From positions 30,828 to 94,827 of the forward strand of contig JADJDP010000018.1 in the NCBI GenBank assembly GCA_016702645.1: DNA of 64,000 nt, read 5' to 3'. Within the stretch, counting starts at the first letter, position 1. Every line of letters begins with the position of its first letter. Positions 50,779 to 60,321 of the stretch are shown one piece after another. This stretch comes from Flavobacteriales bacterium (GTDB lineage Bacteria > Bacteroidota > Bacteroidia > Flavobacteriales_F > PHOS-HE28). A program made the position numbers and the translations under genes. Below the pieces are notes generated by a model that saw only the letters and a program-made list of their open reading frames with translations, ran no database searches and was not told the origin of the DNA.

Positions 50779-53098
50779 TCAAGCGACCCTGACGAAATAC
50801 ATCTCCATCTCCCCCTTCCCCTTCGCCTGCACCTTTCCCGCGGGGTGAAGCGCAGTGAGCCCGAGTTCGTCCTTCACCAACGCATACGTCGCTCTCACTG
50901 ATGTTCACCTGCCCCACTTCACCACTGCTTTCCATGCGGCTAGCGGTGTTCACCGTATCGCCCCAGATGTCATAGGCGAACTTCTTTACCCCCACGATAC
51001 CCGCCACAACGGGGCCGGTGTGGATGCCGATTCGGATCTCGAAGTAGGGCAGGCCCGCAGCGACCTTCCGCGCCTTGCCTTCGGCGATGAAGTCGCGGAT
51101 CTCCAGTGCGGCCTTCACCACATCCAGCGCATGCGTGGTGTTGGGCGTTGGCAATCCGCCTGCGGCCATGTACGCATCGCCGATGGTCTTGATCTTCTCG
51201 ATGCCGTGCTTGTGCATGATGTGGTCGAAGGCCGAGAAGCATTCGTGGAGGTGTCGCGCACCAGTTCCTTCGGCGTGAGCTGCTCGCTCATGGCCGTGAA
51301 CCCCTTGAAGTCCGTGAAGAGCACCGTGACCTTGTCGATCTGCTTCGCGTCCGCCTCGCCTTTGGCTTTCAACTCTTCGGCGACTTCCTGGGGCAGGATG
51401 TTCAAAAGCAGTTCTTCGCTACGACCATGTTCCTTCTTGATGCGCCTGCGCTGTGCGAAGAACACACCTGCGAACAGGAGCACCACCAGGAAGCCGCCAA
51501 CGAAACCGTTGCGCACGAGTTTCTGCTTCTGGATCTCCTTGGCCTGCACCTCCTTGTCCTTGCCGAGCAACATGATCTGCTGCTCCTTTTTCTCGGTATC
51601 GTACTGGATCTGCAACGCGGCCACGGCCTTTGCTTTGTCCGCGTTCAGCACGCTATCCTTCATCACGGCGTACGCCTTCTGATAAGCGAAGGCCTTGTTC
51701 ACATCGCCGATCTGTTCATACAGGAGCGCCAACCCGTGAAGGGCATCTTGTTGCTCCTTCAGCATGCGCAGTTCCTTGGCCAGTTCCAATGCACTCAACA
51801 GCAGTCCTCGCGCTTCGACGTGGGCCTCGGGTTTTGTAGTGCCAATCGCTTTCAACTGTTCCTCGGTGGCGTTCGCCAGCAGATGTGCCAGTCCGAGCGA
51901 GGCCCAAACTTCTTCCACATAAGCCGATGTGCGGCCCTGGTGGGCCCCAAGCGCCGACCGGAAAAGCACTGCAGCTTCCACGATCCGGCCGGCCGCTGCG
52001 CGGGTCTCGGCGAGGTAGCCCTCAGCCTCGTGGTAGCGCCATTCCTTGTACAACGGATGCTTCTGCATCCAGTCCTGGTGCTCCCGCATGGCTTCCTCCA
52101 GGTAGTGAGCGGCACTATCCGGATCGCCCATGAGCCAATAGGTGCGACCTAGTTGGTTCAGCACCGAGAGCCTGTCGTCCATCTCGATGGTATGCTTCAG
52201 TGCGCGCAGGTGGCAATTCAATGCAGCGCGCAGGTCGCCCATTGAACGGTAGGCTTTGGCCAGTGCATCCTGGGCATACCAGATCTCGGAATCAAGACCC
52301 ACCTGGATCGCCTTGTCCTGCATCGTCAATCCCTCCTGCACCGCCGTCTTGTAATCGGCCTGTTCAGTGGCGGTCATGCAAAGTCTGCCATGCGCCCAAA
52401 GGGACCAGATGATGTTCCCATCCTGGTCGAACAAAGCGGTGGCGCGTTCCACGTTGCGCTGTTTCAGTTCCCGGTCCGAGGCGTAGGGTTCGAAATCCTC
52501 CGGGGTGAAAAGGCACATGGCCACACCACTGCTGTCACCAACTGACCGGTAGAACGCAATGGCTTGTTCCAGCATTGCTGCGGTGCCCCCAGCGTAACGT
52601 TGGATACCGTTCCAGTAGAGTATCTCAGCGGCAAGGGCGCGGTCGCCCAAGGAGTCCGCTATGTGCAACGAACGTTCGAACCGCTTGCGTGCGGTGGTAT
52701 CGGCCATGCTGGAGATGTAGTGTGGTGCACCGTAGGTGAGGGCCCATGACCGTGGATCACCACTGCGCTCGGTCGCAGCGGCAGCCAGTTGGTTCACGGA
52801 ATCACACACGCCATACTCACCCAGGTAGTAGTAAGCCCATCGCTGGCTCACCCACGCATCGGCCAGGGCTTCGTCACTCTTCAACTTCTGCCCCAGTGCC
52901 ACAGCCTGCCGCGACAACACGAAGGCCCGCTTCGGATCGATCGTAGCGCAGGTCTTGGCCAATGCGGCGAGGGTGTAGGCACGCACAAGGTTCTCCGTGG
53001 GTTGGCGCTTCAAGGCTACTTGAAGGCTGTCCATCCGCGCGCGCTGCGCATGCGCGCAAAGGGCCGAGACAAGGAGAGGCGGGGGCGCTAAGCGGGTC
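50779..53098 (-). CDS. TPR-linked class III adenylate cyclase, fused in frame to the upstream cyclase; two frameshifts at its end
   Basis: The ATG at 53098 (MTRLAPPPLLVSALCAHAQ) begins a signal peptide, but the upstream cyclase frame reads straight through it with no stop, giving one 1,309-residue frame from 55038. After the signal come about 480 residues of TPR-like helices, a transmembrane helix (GFVGGFLVVLLFAGVFF), and the cyclase. The frame breaks in KELVRD near 51250, exactly before LHECFSAFDHIM of the paralogue. It resumes with KTIGDAYMAAGGLP, YDIWGD and VNTASR, then breaks again in NISESDVC near 50890. The true end MYFVRVA stops at 50779, 19 bases before the next cyclase. Confidence 0.82.
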
Positions 53099-55038
53099 AT
53101 GTGATCCCTCGCAACGATGTCAGCCTTGCCAAGGCTCCGGCTGACAAAGTACATCTCCATCTCCCCTTTCCCCTTCGCCTGCACCTTGCCGCGCGGGGTG
53201 AACGCGAACATTGGGCTGTCGTTGTCCGGGGTCGGGCACGCCGAGGCAGCGTCCTTTACCAGCGCATACGTCGCCTCGCTGATGTTCACCTGTCCCACTT
53301 CACCACTGCTCTCCATGCGGCTGGCCGTGTTCACCGTATCGCCCCAGATGTCATAGGCGAACTTCTTCACGCCCACGATGCCCGCCACAACGGGGCCGGT
53401 GTGGATGCCGATGCGGATCTCGAAGTAGGGGAGGCCCGCCGCGACTTTCCGTGCCTTGCCTTCGGCGATGAAGTCGCGGATCTCCAGCGCTGCCTTCACC
53501 ACATCCAGCGCGTGCGTGGTGTTCGGCGTAGGCAATCCGCCAGCGGCCATGTACGCATCGCCAATGGTCTTGATCTTCTCGATGCCGTGCCTGGCCATGA
53601 TGTGGTCGAAGGCACTGAAGCACTCGTGCAGGTCATGCACCAGTTCCTTCGGGGTCACCTTCTCGCTCATCGCCGTGAAGCCCTTGAAGTCCGTGAAGAG
53701 CACGGTGACATCGCTGATCAACTTCGCCTCGGCTTCGCCCTTCGCCTTCAACTCTTCGGCAACTTCTTCCGGCAGGATGTTGAGCAGGAGTTCATCGCTG
53801 CGATCGCGCTCTTTGCGGATGATGTTGTTCTGCTCCTGCAGGATGCGGTGCGTGCGCTGTTTGTAGCGGTAGCGGTTCAACAGTGCACCGAGAAGCACCA
53901 AGGCGAGGACCCCACCGGCGGCGTATACGTTCCGCATCCACTTCTGCTTTTCTATCTCGCCCTCCTGGATCTGCTTGTCCTTGTTCAGCAGGGTTATCTG
54001 TTGTTCCTTCTTCTCCGTCCCGTACTGGATGTTCAGGCTGTTGACGGCCATGGCCTTGTCCGCCGTGAGCACACTGTCCTTCAACTCGGCGTAGTACTGG
54101 TGATGGGCAAGTGCCTGTGGAATGTCCCCCATCAGCTGGTACGTCTCGCTCAATTCCTGCAGGATCTCATACCCGGCACGCGGAGCACCGATGGTTCGGC
54201 TGATCTCCAAGGCACCGCGCTGTGCCTCGATCGAACGGGTATAGCGCTCGCTCACCGGTATGCCTACTTGCTGGAGTTCTTGCGCCGTGGCATCCCTGAT
54301 CGCTTGACCGAGATAGAACAGGTGTATCAAGTGGAGATAACCCGGCTCCGGATCGCGGCGATCGATCACCAACGCTTTCCGGTACGCTTCGATCGCCTTC
54401 GCATGGTCTCGTTTATGCTGCCAAGCTCGGCCCATGTGTCCCAAAAGTTCAGCGCTGTCGGCAGCAGCGAGACCGTCCAGTTGGTACGCTTCGAGCGTGA
54501 AGAAGAGCGCACTGTCCGGCATGCCGGTCTCCAAGTACTCATTGATGATCCCGCTGTAACCGTAGACGATCCGTTCAACGGTGCCCGTCTTCCGCGCCAG
54601 TTCCAAGGAACGACGATACTGCTCCATCGCCTGCGTATGCTCGCCCATGTCCGTGAACACATCCCCCAGGTTGTTCAATGCGGCCGATTCGGTATCGAGG
54701 TCGCCCATGCCACCAGCGATCCGTGCGGCTTCGATCAGGCACTCCGCTGCCTTGGAATAGTTCGATGTTTCGGTATGGTACTCGCCCATGGCAATGAGCG
54801 TGTTCACGCGTCCGGCCGTTGCATCGGGCTGCCCTTTCAACGCTTGGAGCAGACTGTCCAGGACGTTCTCCTGCGCACATGCACCGGGAAGTGACCAGAG
54901 CAGCCAAGCCCACACCGTGGCATGGGAAAGGAAGATCCTTCGCTTGCTCCGCGCGGTGCACGTGAGCGATCCCTTCTGCCCGGTCCGCACGTCCCGTGTG
55001 GGTATGGTGTTGCCGTTCGCGTCGCGAGCCATATGCAT
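53098..55038 (-). CDS. TPR-linked class III adenylate cyclase, no stop codon before the next cyclase
   Basis: First gene of the 46.6-55.0 kb cyclase run. The ATG at 55038 gives about 35 polar residues before a hydrophobic stretch ending LLWSLPGACAQ, so the true start may be a later non-ATG codon. TPR helices about 60-340, transmembrane helix (VYAAGGVLALVLLGALL), coiled linker, cyclase with FTDFKGFTAM, KTIGDAYMAAGGLP, YDIWGD, VNTASR and a family-type end MEMYFV. The frame then continues through 14 residues into MTRLAPP of the next gene. At the junction the bases CACATGACC contain an ATGA that would be a normal stop/start overlap if the upstream frame were shifted by one. The fusion may therefore be real or caused by one indel. 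Confidence 0.85.
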
Positions 55039-55164
55039 GCTCAAAGATGATCAGCTCGCGCGAACGAGCAGGCCCTCTTGCCCCGCCCATCTCAACACGA
55101 ACCTTTCATCAACGCGTCGGCGACTTGGAGCCGGGAGCCGAACGTCCTACCGCAAAGCCCTGCC

Positions 55165-57324
55165 ATGACGCAACGCTACGCACCCACCATCCTGGTCCTC
55201 GCATCGTTGGCCCTCGCCGGCGGTGCCCGCGCCCAGTTCACCTCGTACGAGCGCACCGTGAACGCCGGTGCGTTCAGCATCGAGCCGTCCATCCGTTCGG
55301 CACAGCTTGCGCAAGGGGAGGGCACGGCACTGCTGGCCGTGAACGCCGAGATAGGTACGCTGGGCGATGCCGACATGCTCTTGCAGAAGATCGATGCCAC
55401 GGGCACCGTCACGCACAGCCTCAGCATCGGCGACATGGGTGGGCAGGGCTACCATGATGTGGGCATGGAGGTGGTGCAACAGGGCGATGCCTATTTCATC
55501 TGCGGCTACACGCGCAGCATCGACGTGGTTTCGCCGCCCACCTTCACCGCCTTCCTCCTGAAGACCGATACGGCGCTGAACCTGCTCTGGCAGCGCAACT
55601 ACCTGCTGCCCGGTCCGCTGGAGATCTACGCCAACGCCATGACGGTGAGCGCCAGCGGCGACCTCATCATCGCCGGACAGGTGTACGATGGTACCGACTT
55701 CCTAACGCTGGTGATGAAGGTGAGCGCCACCGATGGAGCGGTGCTCTGGGCCAACCGCTACGGCATGGAATACGGCGAACGCGTGTACTGCGTGCGCGAG
55801 CTGCCCGGCGGCGACATCCTACTCAGCGGCAACGTGGTCCTCACCTTCGAGCTCGTGCTGCCCTTCGCCTTCAAGGTGGATGCCGACGGCGACTTCCGCT
55901 GGGGCAGGTACTACAACTACCCGCCCATGAACATCGTGGAGCAGTCGAACTTCCACTTCATGCACGCGCGCACTGAGGACGACATCCTGCTGTGCGGCCA
56001 CACCGATGTGCTCGGCTCGGGCGCACAGGACGGCTACATCGTGAACATCGATTCCAGCGGCACCATCAACTGGGCACGCACCTACGGCACACCGGCCTTC
56101 GATCTGCCAACGACCTTCCACTATGATGATGCGGCCAGCGAGCTGGTCATGCTCGGCCACACCGGTTGGTTCACAGCGGCCGGCGCGCCCACCGCCATGG
56201 CCATGCGCATTGCGCCCGGTGGCTTGCTGCTGGATGCGCAGATCTACGGCGACACCACCGGCCTGGTGCAGAACGCGGCGCTCACCACCACCCAGCGCCT
56301 GGGACCCAACACCCGCTTCCTCGCTGGTTGGCGCGGCTTCCCGGGGGACCTCTACTACACCGGTGTGGACAACGACCTGGTGAACACCTGCAGCAGTGCA
56401 CCGGTATCGCCCTTCTCACCGGCGCACACCACCACCAGTGGTGCCTTCGTGGCGGCGGTATCGCCCATTGTGCCGCAGGAGAACAACACGCCCTTCAACA
56501 CGTCCACCTTCAACAGCGGAACGGTGCTGTGCGATAATGCCACCACCATCGCCGAAGGCGATGTGTTGCCAGCGCCGTTCGCGGTGGTGCCGAACCCTGC
56601 GACAACGAGCTTCGAACTGCTGGCGCGGGAGCCGCTCACCACCAAGGATGTGATCGAGGTGGTGGACCTCAACGGCCGCGTTGTGCGCACCCTGCGCGGC
56701 GCAACGCGCACCGTGATACCGCGCGGCGACATGGCTGCAGGGCTCTACACCGTGCGCGTGGCACGTGCGGGAAAACACGTGGGCACGGCACGCGTGGTGG
56801 TGGAGCGCGCCGTAGGTCGGTGTCACGATCAGGTCCCGGAACCGAACATCATGGCGCGGAGCGCCCACACGTACGTCACACCGGAAGACGCGCGCGTAGA
56901 GGTGTGCGCGGGTGAGCGTCTATCCGGTGTCTCACAGATGCGGCCACGCTCATGGACACCGGCTCCCCAAAAAGGCCCCGTCGCCGGTGTGACGTCGCGT
57001 TGGTGGGTAGTGGCGGGGCCGTCCCCGGGGCGCGCGTGGGGTGTGCGCGGGTGGCCTCCGTGTCCGGCGGGCCCCTCCCCAGGCCCACCCGTCGGCCGGT
57101 GTGACGATCGCGTTGTGGGTGGTGATGCTAATGGTGCACCACGCCACACCGGAAGCGCGCGTAGGGTGTGCGCGGGTGAGCGTCCCGGTGTCTCACAGAT
57201 GCGCCACGCTCATGAGACACCGGCTCCCCACAGGCCACCCGTCGGCCGGTGTGACGTCGCGTTGTGGGTGATCGCAATGGTGCACAGCACCCCACGCACG
57301 TCACACCGGAAGCCGCGCGCGTAG
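55165..57324 (+). CDS. T9SS type A secreted protein (propeller-like), frame running on into a hairpin repeat array
   Basis: The ATG at 55165 starts signal peptide MTQRYAPTILVLASLALAGG (cleavage after ARA); an in-frame start at 55078 has no signal directly after it. About 450 residues of repeated strands with a recurring pattern (LLKTDTALNLLWQRNY, VMKVSATDGAVLWANRYGM, VNIDSSGTINWARTYG) resemble SBBP/delta-60-like beta-propellers. A T9SS sorting domain follows (VVPNPATTSFELLA to TARVVVE). Such domains normally end within a few residues of this point, near 56805, but here the frame stays open for about 170 more Arg/Pro/Gly-rich residues encoded by the repeats. The natural stop was probably lost or is masked by an indel. 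Divergent from the cyclase at 55038. Confidence 0.85.
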   Translation: MTQRYAPTILVLASLALAGGARAQFTSYERTVNAGAFSIEPSIRSAQLAQGEGTALLAVNAEIGTLGDADMLLQKIDATGTVTHSLSIGDMGGQGYHDVGMEVVQQGDAYFICGYTRSIDVVSPPTFTAFLLKTDTALNLLWQRNYLLPGPLEIYANAMTVSASGDLIIAGQVYDGTDFLTLVMKVSATDGAVLWANRYGMEYGERVYCVRELPGGDILLSGNVVLTFELVLPFAFKVDADGDFRWGRYYNYPPMNIVEQSNFHFMHARTEDDILLCGHTDVLGSGAQDGYIVNIDSSGTINWARTYGTPAFDLPTTFHYDDAASELVMLGHTGWFTAAGAPTAMAMRIAPGGLLLDAQIYGDTTGLVQNAALTTTQRLGPNTRFLAGWRGFPGDLYYTGVDNDLVNTCSSAPVSPFSPAHTTTSGAFVAAVSPIVPQENNTPFNTSTFNSGTVLCDNATTIAEGDVLPAPFAVVPNPATTSFELLAREPLTTKDVIEVVDLNGRVVRTLRGATRTVIPRGDMAAGLYTVRVARAGKHVGTARVVVERAVGRCHDQVPEPNIMARSAHTYVTPEDARVEVCAGERLSGVSQMRPRSWTPAPQKGPVAGVTSRWWVVAGPSPGRAWGVRGWPPCPAGPSPGPPVGRCDDRVVGGDANGAPRHTGSARRVCAGERPGVSQMRHAHETPAPHRPPVGRCDVALWVIAMVHSTPRTSHRKPRA

Positions 57325-57868
57325 AGGTGTGCGCGGGTGAGCGTCTATCCGGTGTCTCACAGATGCGGCCACGCTCATGAGACACCGGCTCCCCAACCCA
57401 CAGGCCCACCCGTCGGCCGGTGTGACGATCACGTTGTGGGTAGTGATCGCAATGGTGCACAGCACCCCACGTACGTCACACCGGAAGCCGCGCGCGTAGA
57501 GGTGTGCGCGGGTGAGCGGCTATCCGGTGTCTCACAGATGCGGCCACGCTCATGAGACACCGGCTCCCCAACCCACAGGCCCACCCGTCGGCCGGTGTGA
57601 CGGTCGCGTTGTGGGTAGTGATCGCAATGGTGCAGCACCCCGTACGTCACCGGAAGCCGCGCGTAGAGGGTGGGCGGGTGACAACTATCGGTGTCTCACA
57701 GATGCGGCCACGCCGGGGCCGGCTCCACCACAGGCGTCGGCCGGTGTGACGGTCGCGTTGTGGGTGGTGATCGCAGTGGTGCCGCACCCCGTACGCCCGG
57801 AAGACGCGTGCGGCGCGAGTGCGTGCGGGTGAGCGGCTGTCGGTGTCGCACAAATGCTCTCAAGCCTG
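56812..57868. repeat. Tandem array of about six imperfect 165-175 bp units, each with two large inverted repeats
   Basis: Each unit holds hairpin B (CCGGTGTGACG pairing with CGTCACACCGG, for example 57417-57427 with 57474-57484, enclosing a smaller GGTGC-ACA-GCACC hairpin) and hairpin A (CCGGTGTCTCA pairing with TGAGACACCGG, for example 57349-57359 with 57378-57388). Hairpin A copies are recognisable near 56919, 57182, 57349, 57524, 57688 and 57836. The central copies are almost identical and the outer ones are degraded. Both hairpins share the CCGGTGT/ACACCGG ends. No convincing gene lies inside; frames are open only because the repeats are GC-rich. Confidence 0.85.
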
Positions 57869-58236
57869 CGCAGGGTCTCTCGTCTTCGAGGACCCTGCGT
57901 GTTACTGCGCCGGGCCAAGTGCGTAGGTGGCTGAGTTCTTCTTCCACCTTTTTGGTGCCAAAGGGTGGAGCCAAAAGGCACAACCCCGGGTCAAGGCCCG
58001 GGGCAGGCTATACAAAGCACCTGGCCGGCCCGCGCCAGCACGCGCACGGGCTGCCGGTCCGGCCGGTGCCGCGCTGAAAGCCCGCCCCGGCGAAGGCCGG
58101 GGTTGACACCCACCGCACGCTGTGCCAGGCACTCAGCGGTGCGGTGGGCGCTCGTGCTACTCTGCTCACTAGTGCGATCACGTCCGAGCAAACATCACCA
58201 TGGCGCAGAGCGCATCCACCCCAATGCCCGAACGCG
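57869..58236. other. Intergenic region with two GC-rich hairpins
   Basis: No gene is supported here. Two perfect 7-bp hairpins are present: CCCCGGG at 57984-57990 with CCCGGGG at 57997-58003, and CCCCGGC at 58085-58091 with GCCGGGG at 58096-58102. Together with the stem-loop at 58237-58266 they give three GC-clamped hairpins in 280 bases. Confidence 0.5.
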
Positions 58237-58266
58237 AACAACCCCGGCAGCAGTGCCGGGGTTGTT
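58237..58266. terminator. Perfect 13-bp stem-loop, terminator-like in both directions
   Basis: AACAACCCCGGCA at 58237-58249 pairs perfectly with TGCCGGGGTTGTT at 58254-58266 over a four-base loop GCAG. It sits 25 bases after the stop of the minus-strand gene at 58292 and on the far side of the hairpin array from the plus-strand T9SS gene. The T-rich flank (TTGTT) favours a terminator for the array side; the AACAA flank serves the other strand. Confidence 0.6.
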
Positions 58267-58291
58267 GCATAGAAGCGTGTTCAACAGTGCG

Positions 58292-58615
58292 CTACCATCG
58301 TTTCACCCGCTCACCCTCGTTCGTGATCACCCACGTCTCGCTCTTGCCCACCACCTCGCCTTCTGCAGCGTGGAAAGAAAGCGTGCCGTTGTAGGGAGTA
58401 AAACGGCCGTGAAGCCCCGGCAAGCTGCTGGCGCGACGCAGCAAGGCGTTGCGCAGGAAGCCGGGCAGCCCGCTGGTGAGGTGGTGCAACATCTGCAGGA
58501 TCGCATCCATCTCGCACATGTCGGAAGCGCTCTTCCCAGGCACAGGTGGGGAATTGCTCGTCTTCCGTTGCTCCGTCCGCGCCTTCGTGTGCTGACCATA
58601 CGATGTGCATGGCAT
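58292..58615 (-). CDS. Hypothetical protein, about 107 aa
   Basis: Starts at the ATG at 58615 (MPCTSYGQHTKARTEQRKTS). The C-terminal two thirds look like a folded protein (CEMDAILQMLHHLTSGLPGF, LLRRASSLPGLHGRF, SETWVITNEGERVKRW). No signal peptide, no recognised family. The stop is followed by the strong hairpin at 58237-58266. Two overlapping same-strand frames are less protein-like. Confidence 0.5.
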   Translation of the reverse strand: MPCTSYGQHTKARTEQRKTSNSPPVPGKSASDMCEMDAILQMLHHLTSGLPGFLRNALLRRASSLPGLHGRFTPYNGTLSFHAAEGEVVGKSETWVITNEGERVKRW

Positions 58616-58716
58616 TGCCTGTAGAGGCGTACGGCATGCTATGGGGTTCGTTCTTGTTCATGGTGTTGGGGTCTTCTTGCGTTACCCCGGGCACCTACCC
58701 GGGGGCAATGCCCCAA

Positions 58717-58741
58717 CCCCGGCGTCCTTGCGGACCCGGGG
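58717..58741 (-). terminator. GC-rich hairpin downstream of the fibronectin-domain gene
   Basis: CCCCGG-C-GTCC pairs with GGAC-CCGGGG around a TTGC-centred loop, one bulged base. It lies 55 bases past the stop at 58797 of the minus-strand gene. A second, weaker GC hairpin overlaps 58684-58705. Confidence 0.4.
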
Positions 58742-58796
58742 CAGGTGCTTCGCCGAAACCGAGCGGCGTTGGAAGTGCCTTCAAATTCGAAAGGCA

Positions 58797-59420
58797 TCAG
58801 GCGGCCATGGCCTGCGCGGGGTCGCTCTTGCTGCTGGCACCGGCGGCGCCCACAGCGCTCACGGCGAACCAGTAGAAGGTACCCGGCTCCAGGCTGTCCA
58901 CGTCCAGGCGGCTCTTGGTGGTAACCGCCGTGAGCTCCCAGTTGAACGGGTTGCTGCTGGTGCTCATGAACACCTGGTAGCTCTTCGCACCGCGCACGCC
59001 CTTCCAATCCAGCGCCACGCGGCCGCTCATATTGGTGAGCTTGCTGCCCAGTGCCTGCGGAGGAGGCAGCTCGCCTATCGGCTCGCCGGGTTCCACCACA
59101 TCGAAACCGCCGTCCTGCACTTTGGGCTTATCGCCCTTGCTCACGGCTTGCACGTAACCGGCCAGCTCCTTGATCGGGTCGCGCAATTCCTTCTCGGCCA
59201 CATCGCGCTCCGTAAAGGCCAGCTTGCCGCCGTTGAAGAGCACGTCCTGATTGGCCACATCCAGCCGGTCGCAGGCTGCAGTTAGTGTGGCCAGTGCCGG
59301 CGTTGGCGTCGTGTAGATCGCGCTGCCGGTCATCATGGTCACATGGTTCCGTCCCTTTTTCACCAGGTCCGTTGGGGTGAGGCCAGAAATGCCCAGTTTA
59401 ACAGTGTACGTCGTCTTCAT
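58797..59420 (-). CDS. Fibronectin type III-domain protein, 207 aa
   Basis: I chose the ATG at 59420 (MKTTYTVKLGISGLTPTDLV); a longer frame to 59501 adds an AT-rich upstream stretch. No signal peptide. The N-terminal 110 residues are helical and charged (ALATLTAACDRLDVANQDVL, ERDVAEKELRDPIKELAGYV). The C-terminal 85 residues form a fibronectin III fold (GRVALDWKGVRGAKSYQVFM, LEPGTFYWFAVSAVGAAGAS). This kind of small cytosolic Fn3 protein occurs in several copies in Bacteroidota genomes; its function is not known. An AT-rich inverted repeat (CAGG-TTTATT-CCTG) lies upstream at about 59440-59453. Confidence 0.8.
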   Translation of the reverse strand: MKTTYTVKLGISGLTPTDLVKKGRNHVTMMTGSAIYTTPTPALATLTAACDRLDVANQDVLFNGGKLAFTERDVAEKELRDPIKELAGYVQAVSKGDKPKVQDGGFDVVEPGEPIGELPPPQALGSKLTNMSGRVALDWKGVRGAKSYQVFMSTSSNPFNWELTAVTTKSRLDVDSLEPGTFYWFAVSAVGAAGASSKSDPAQAMAA

Positions 59421-59643
59421 GTTGTGAAGGTTTTTATAATCAGGTTTATTCCTGATCGGAGCTTTGTTCGTTGCACCGCCCCAGCGTTGCGAAACGCCCA
59501 TCCATTATTACCCACCCAGGCCTCGTAGCATTACGCGAGGCACGCCGTGTTCAAGCTGCCTTCGGTGGCACGGCGGACCTTCGGAATGCGCCTGTGGACG
59601 GGCGTTTCAGCAAAATGCCACTGGCTGGATGATGGGGTGCGTT

Positions 59644-60122
59644 CCTCGATCGAGTTTCGTGGAACTTCGATCGAAGTGCGACGAGTTTCGATCGAAGTGA
59701 GAGGATCCTCGATCGAAGTACGCCGAGTTTCGATCGAAGAAAGAGGATCCTCGATCGAAGTGCGCCTCGACTCGATCGAAGTACGGGAAGTTTCGATCGA
59801 AGTGCGACGAGTTTCGATCGAAGAACGAGGAGTTTCGATCGAAGTGAGCCTCGACTCGATCGAAGAACGAGGAGTCTCGATCGAAGTAAGCCTCGACTCG
59901 ATCGAAGAGAGAGGATTCTCGATCGAAGTGAGCCTCGTCTCGACCGAAGTGCGACGAGTTTCGATCGAAGTACGAGGAGTTTCGATCGAAGTGAGCCTCG
60001 ACTCGATCGAAGAACGAGGAGTTTCGATCGAAGTGAAGGAAGTTCAGTTCGAAGTGCGGCGAGTTTCGATCGAAGAGAGCCTCGACTCGATCGAAGAACG
60101 GGGAGTTTCGATCGAAGTGAGC
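59644..60122. repeat. 21-bp minisatellite built on TCGATCGAA, about 22 copies
   Basis: The period is 21 bases with a near-invariant TCGATCGAA core (a palindromic CGATCG in almost every unit) and variable bases between cores. Because 21 is a multiple of three, a frame through it stays open and encodes a seven-residue repeat of the form x-SIEV-R-x. Since the core is palindromic, the minus strand also reads SIE repeats. A plus-strand frame from 59547 runs through the array and on to 60833, but beyond the array it overlaps the regulator gene on the other strand, so I do not call a gene. Bases 60123-60321 hold nothing I can recognise. Confidence 0.9.
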
Positions 60123-60321
60123 TTCCTCCTGTGCGAAGTGCGCCTACCCCTGGACGACGTACGAGCAGGTAGGATCCGGTCCGCCGTCCTTCTAGCGAAG
60201 AACGGATCGTTCAGGACGAAGAACGAGGAGTTTGGATCAGCGGTCCTCAACTTCACTCCAGTACGCAGCTCAACACCAGCCGAACGACGCGATACTGGAC
60301 CGCACCCGCGCGCAACCGAAC

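Noticed and set aside
53101..54894. A 597-codon plus-strand frame
   Set aside because: Antisense to a TPR-cyclase with all catalytic motifs; rich in His, Gln and Val as expected of a shadow.
56812..57868. Hairpin array as an integron attC array or CRISPR
   Set aside because: No integrase, no GTTRRRY-type core sites flanking gene cassettes, and no constant short repeat with unique spacers; units are 165-175 bp and similar throughout.
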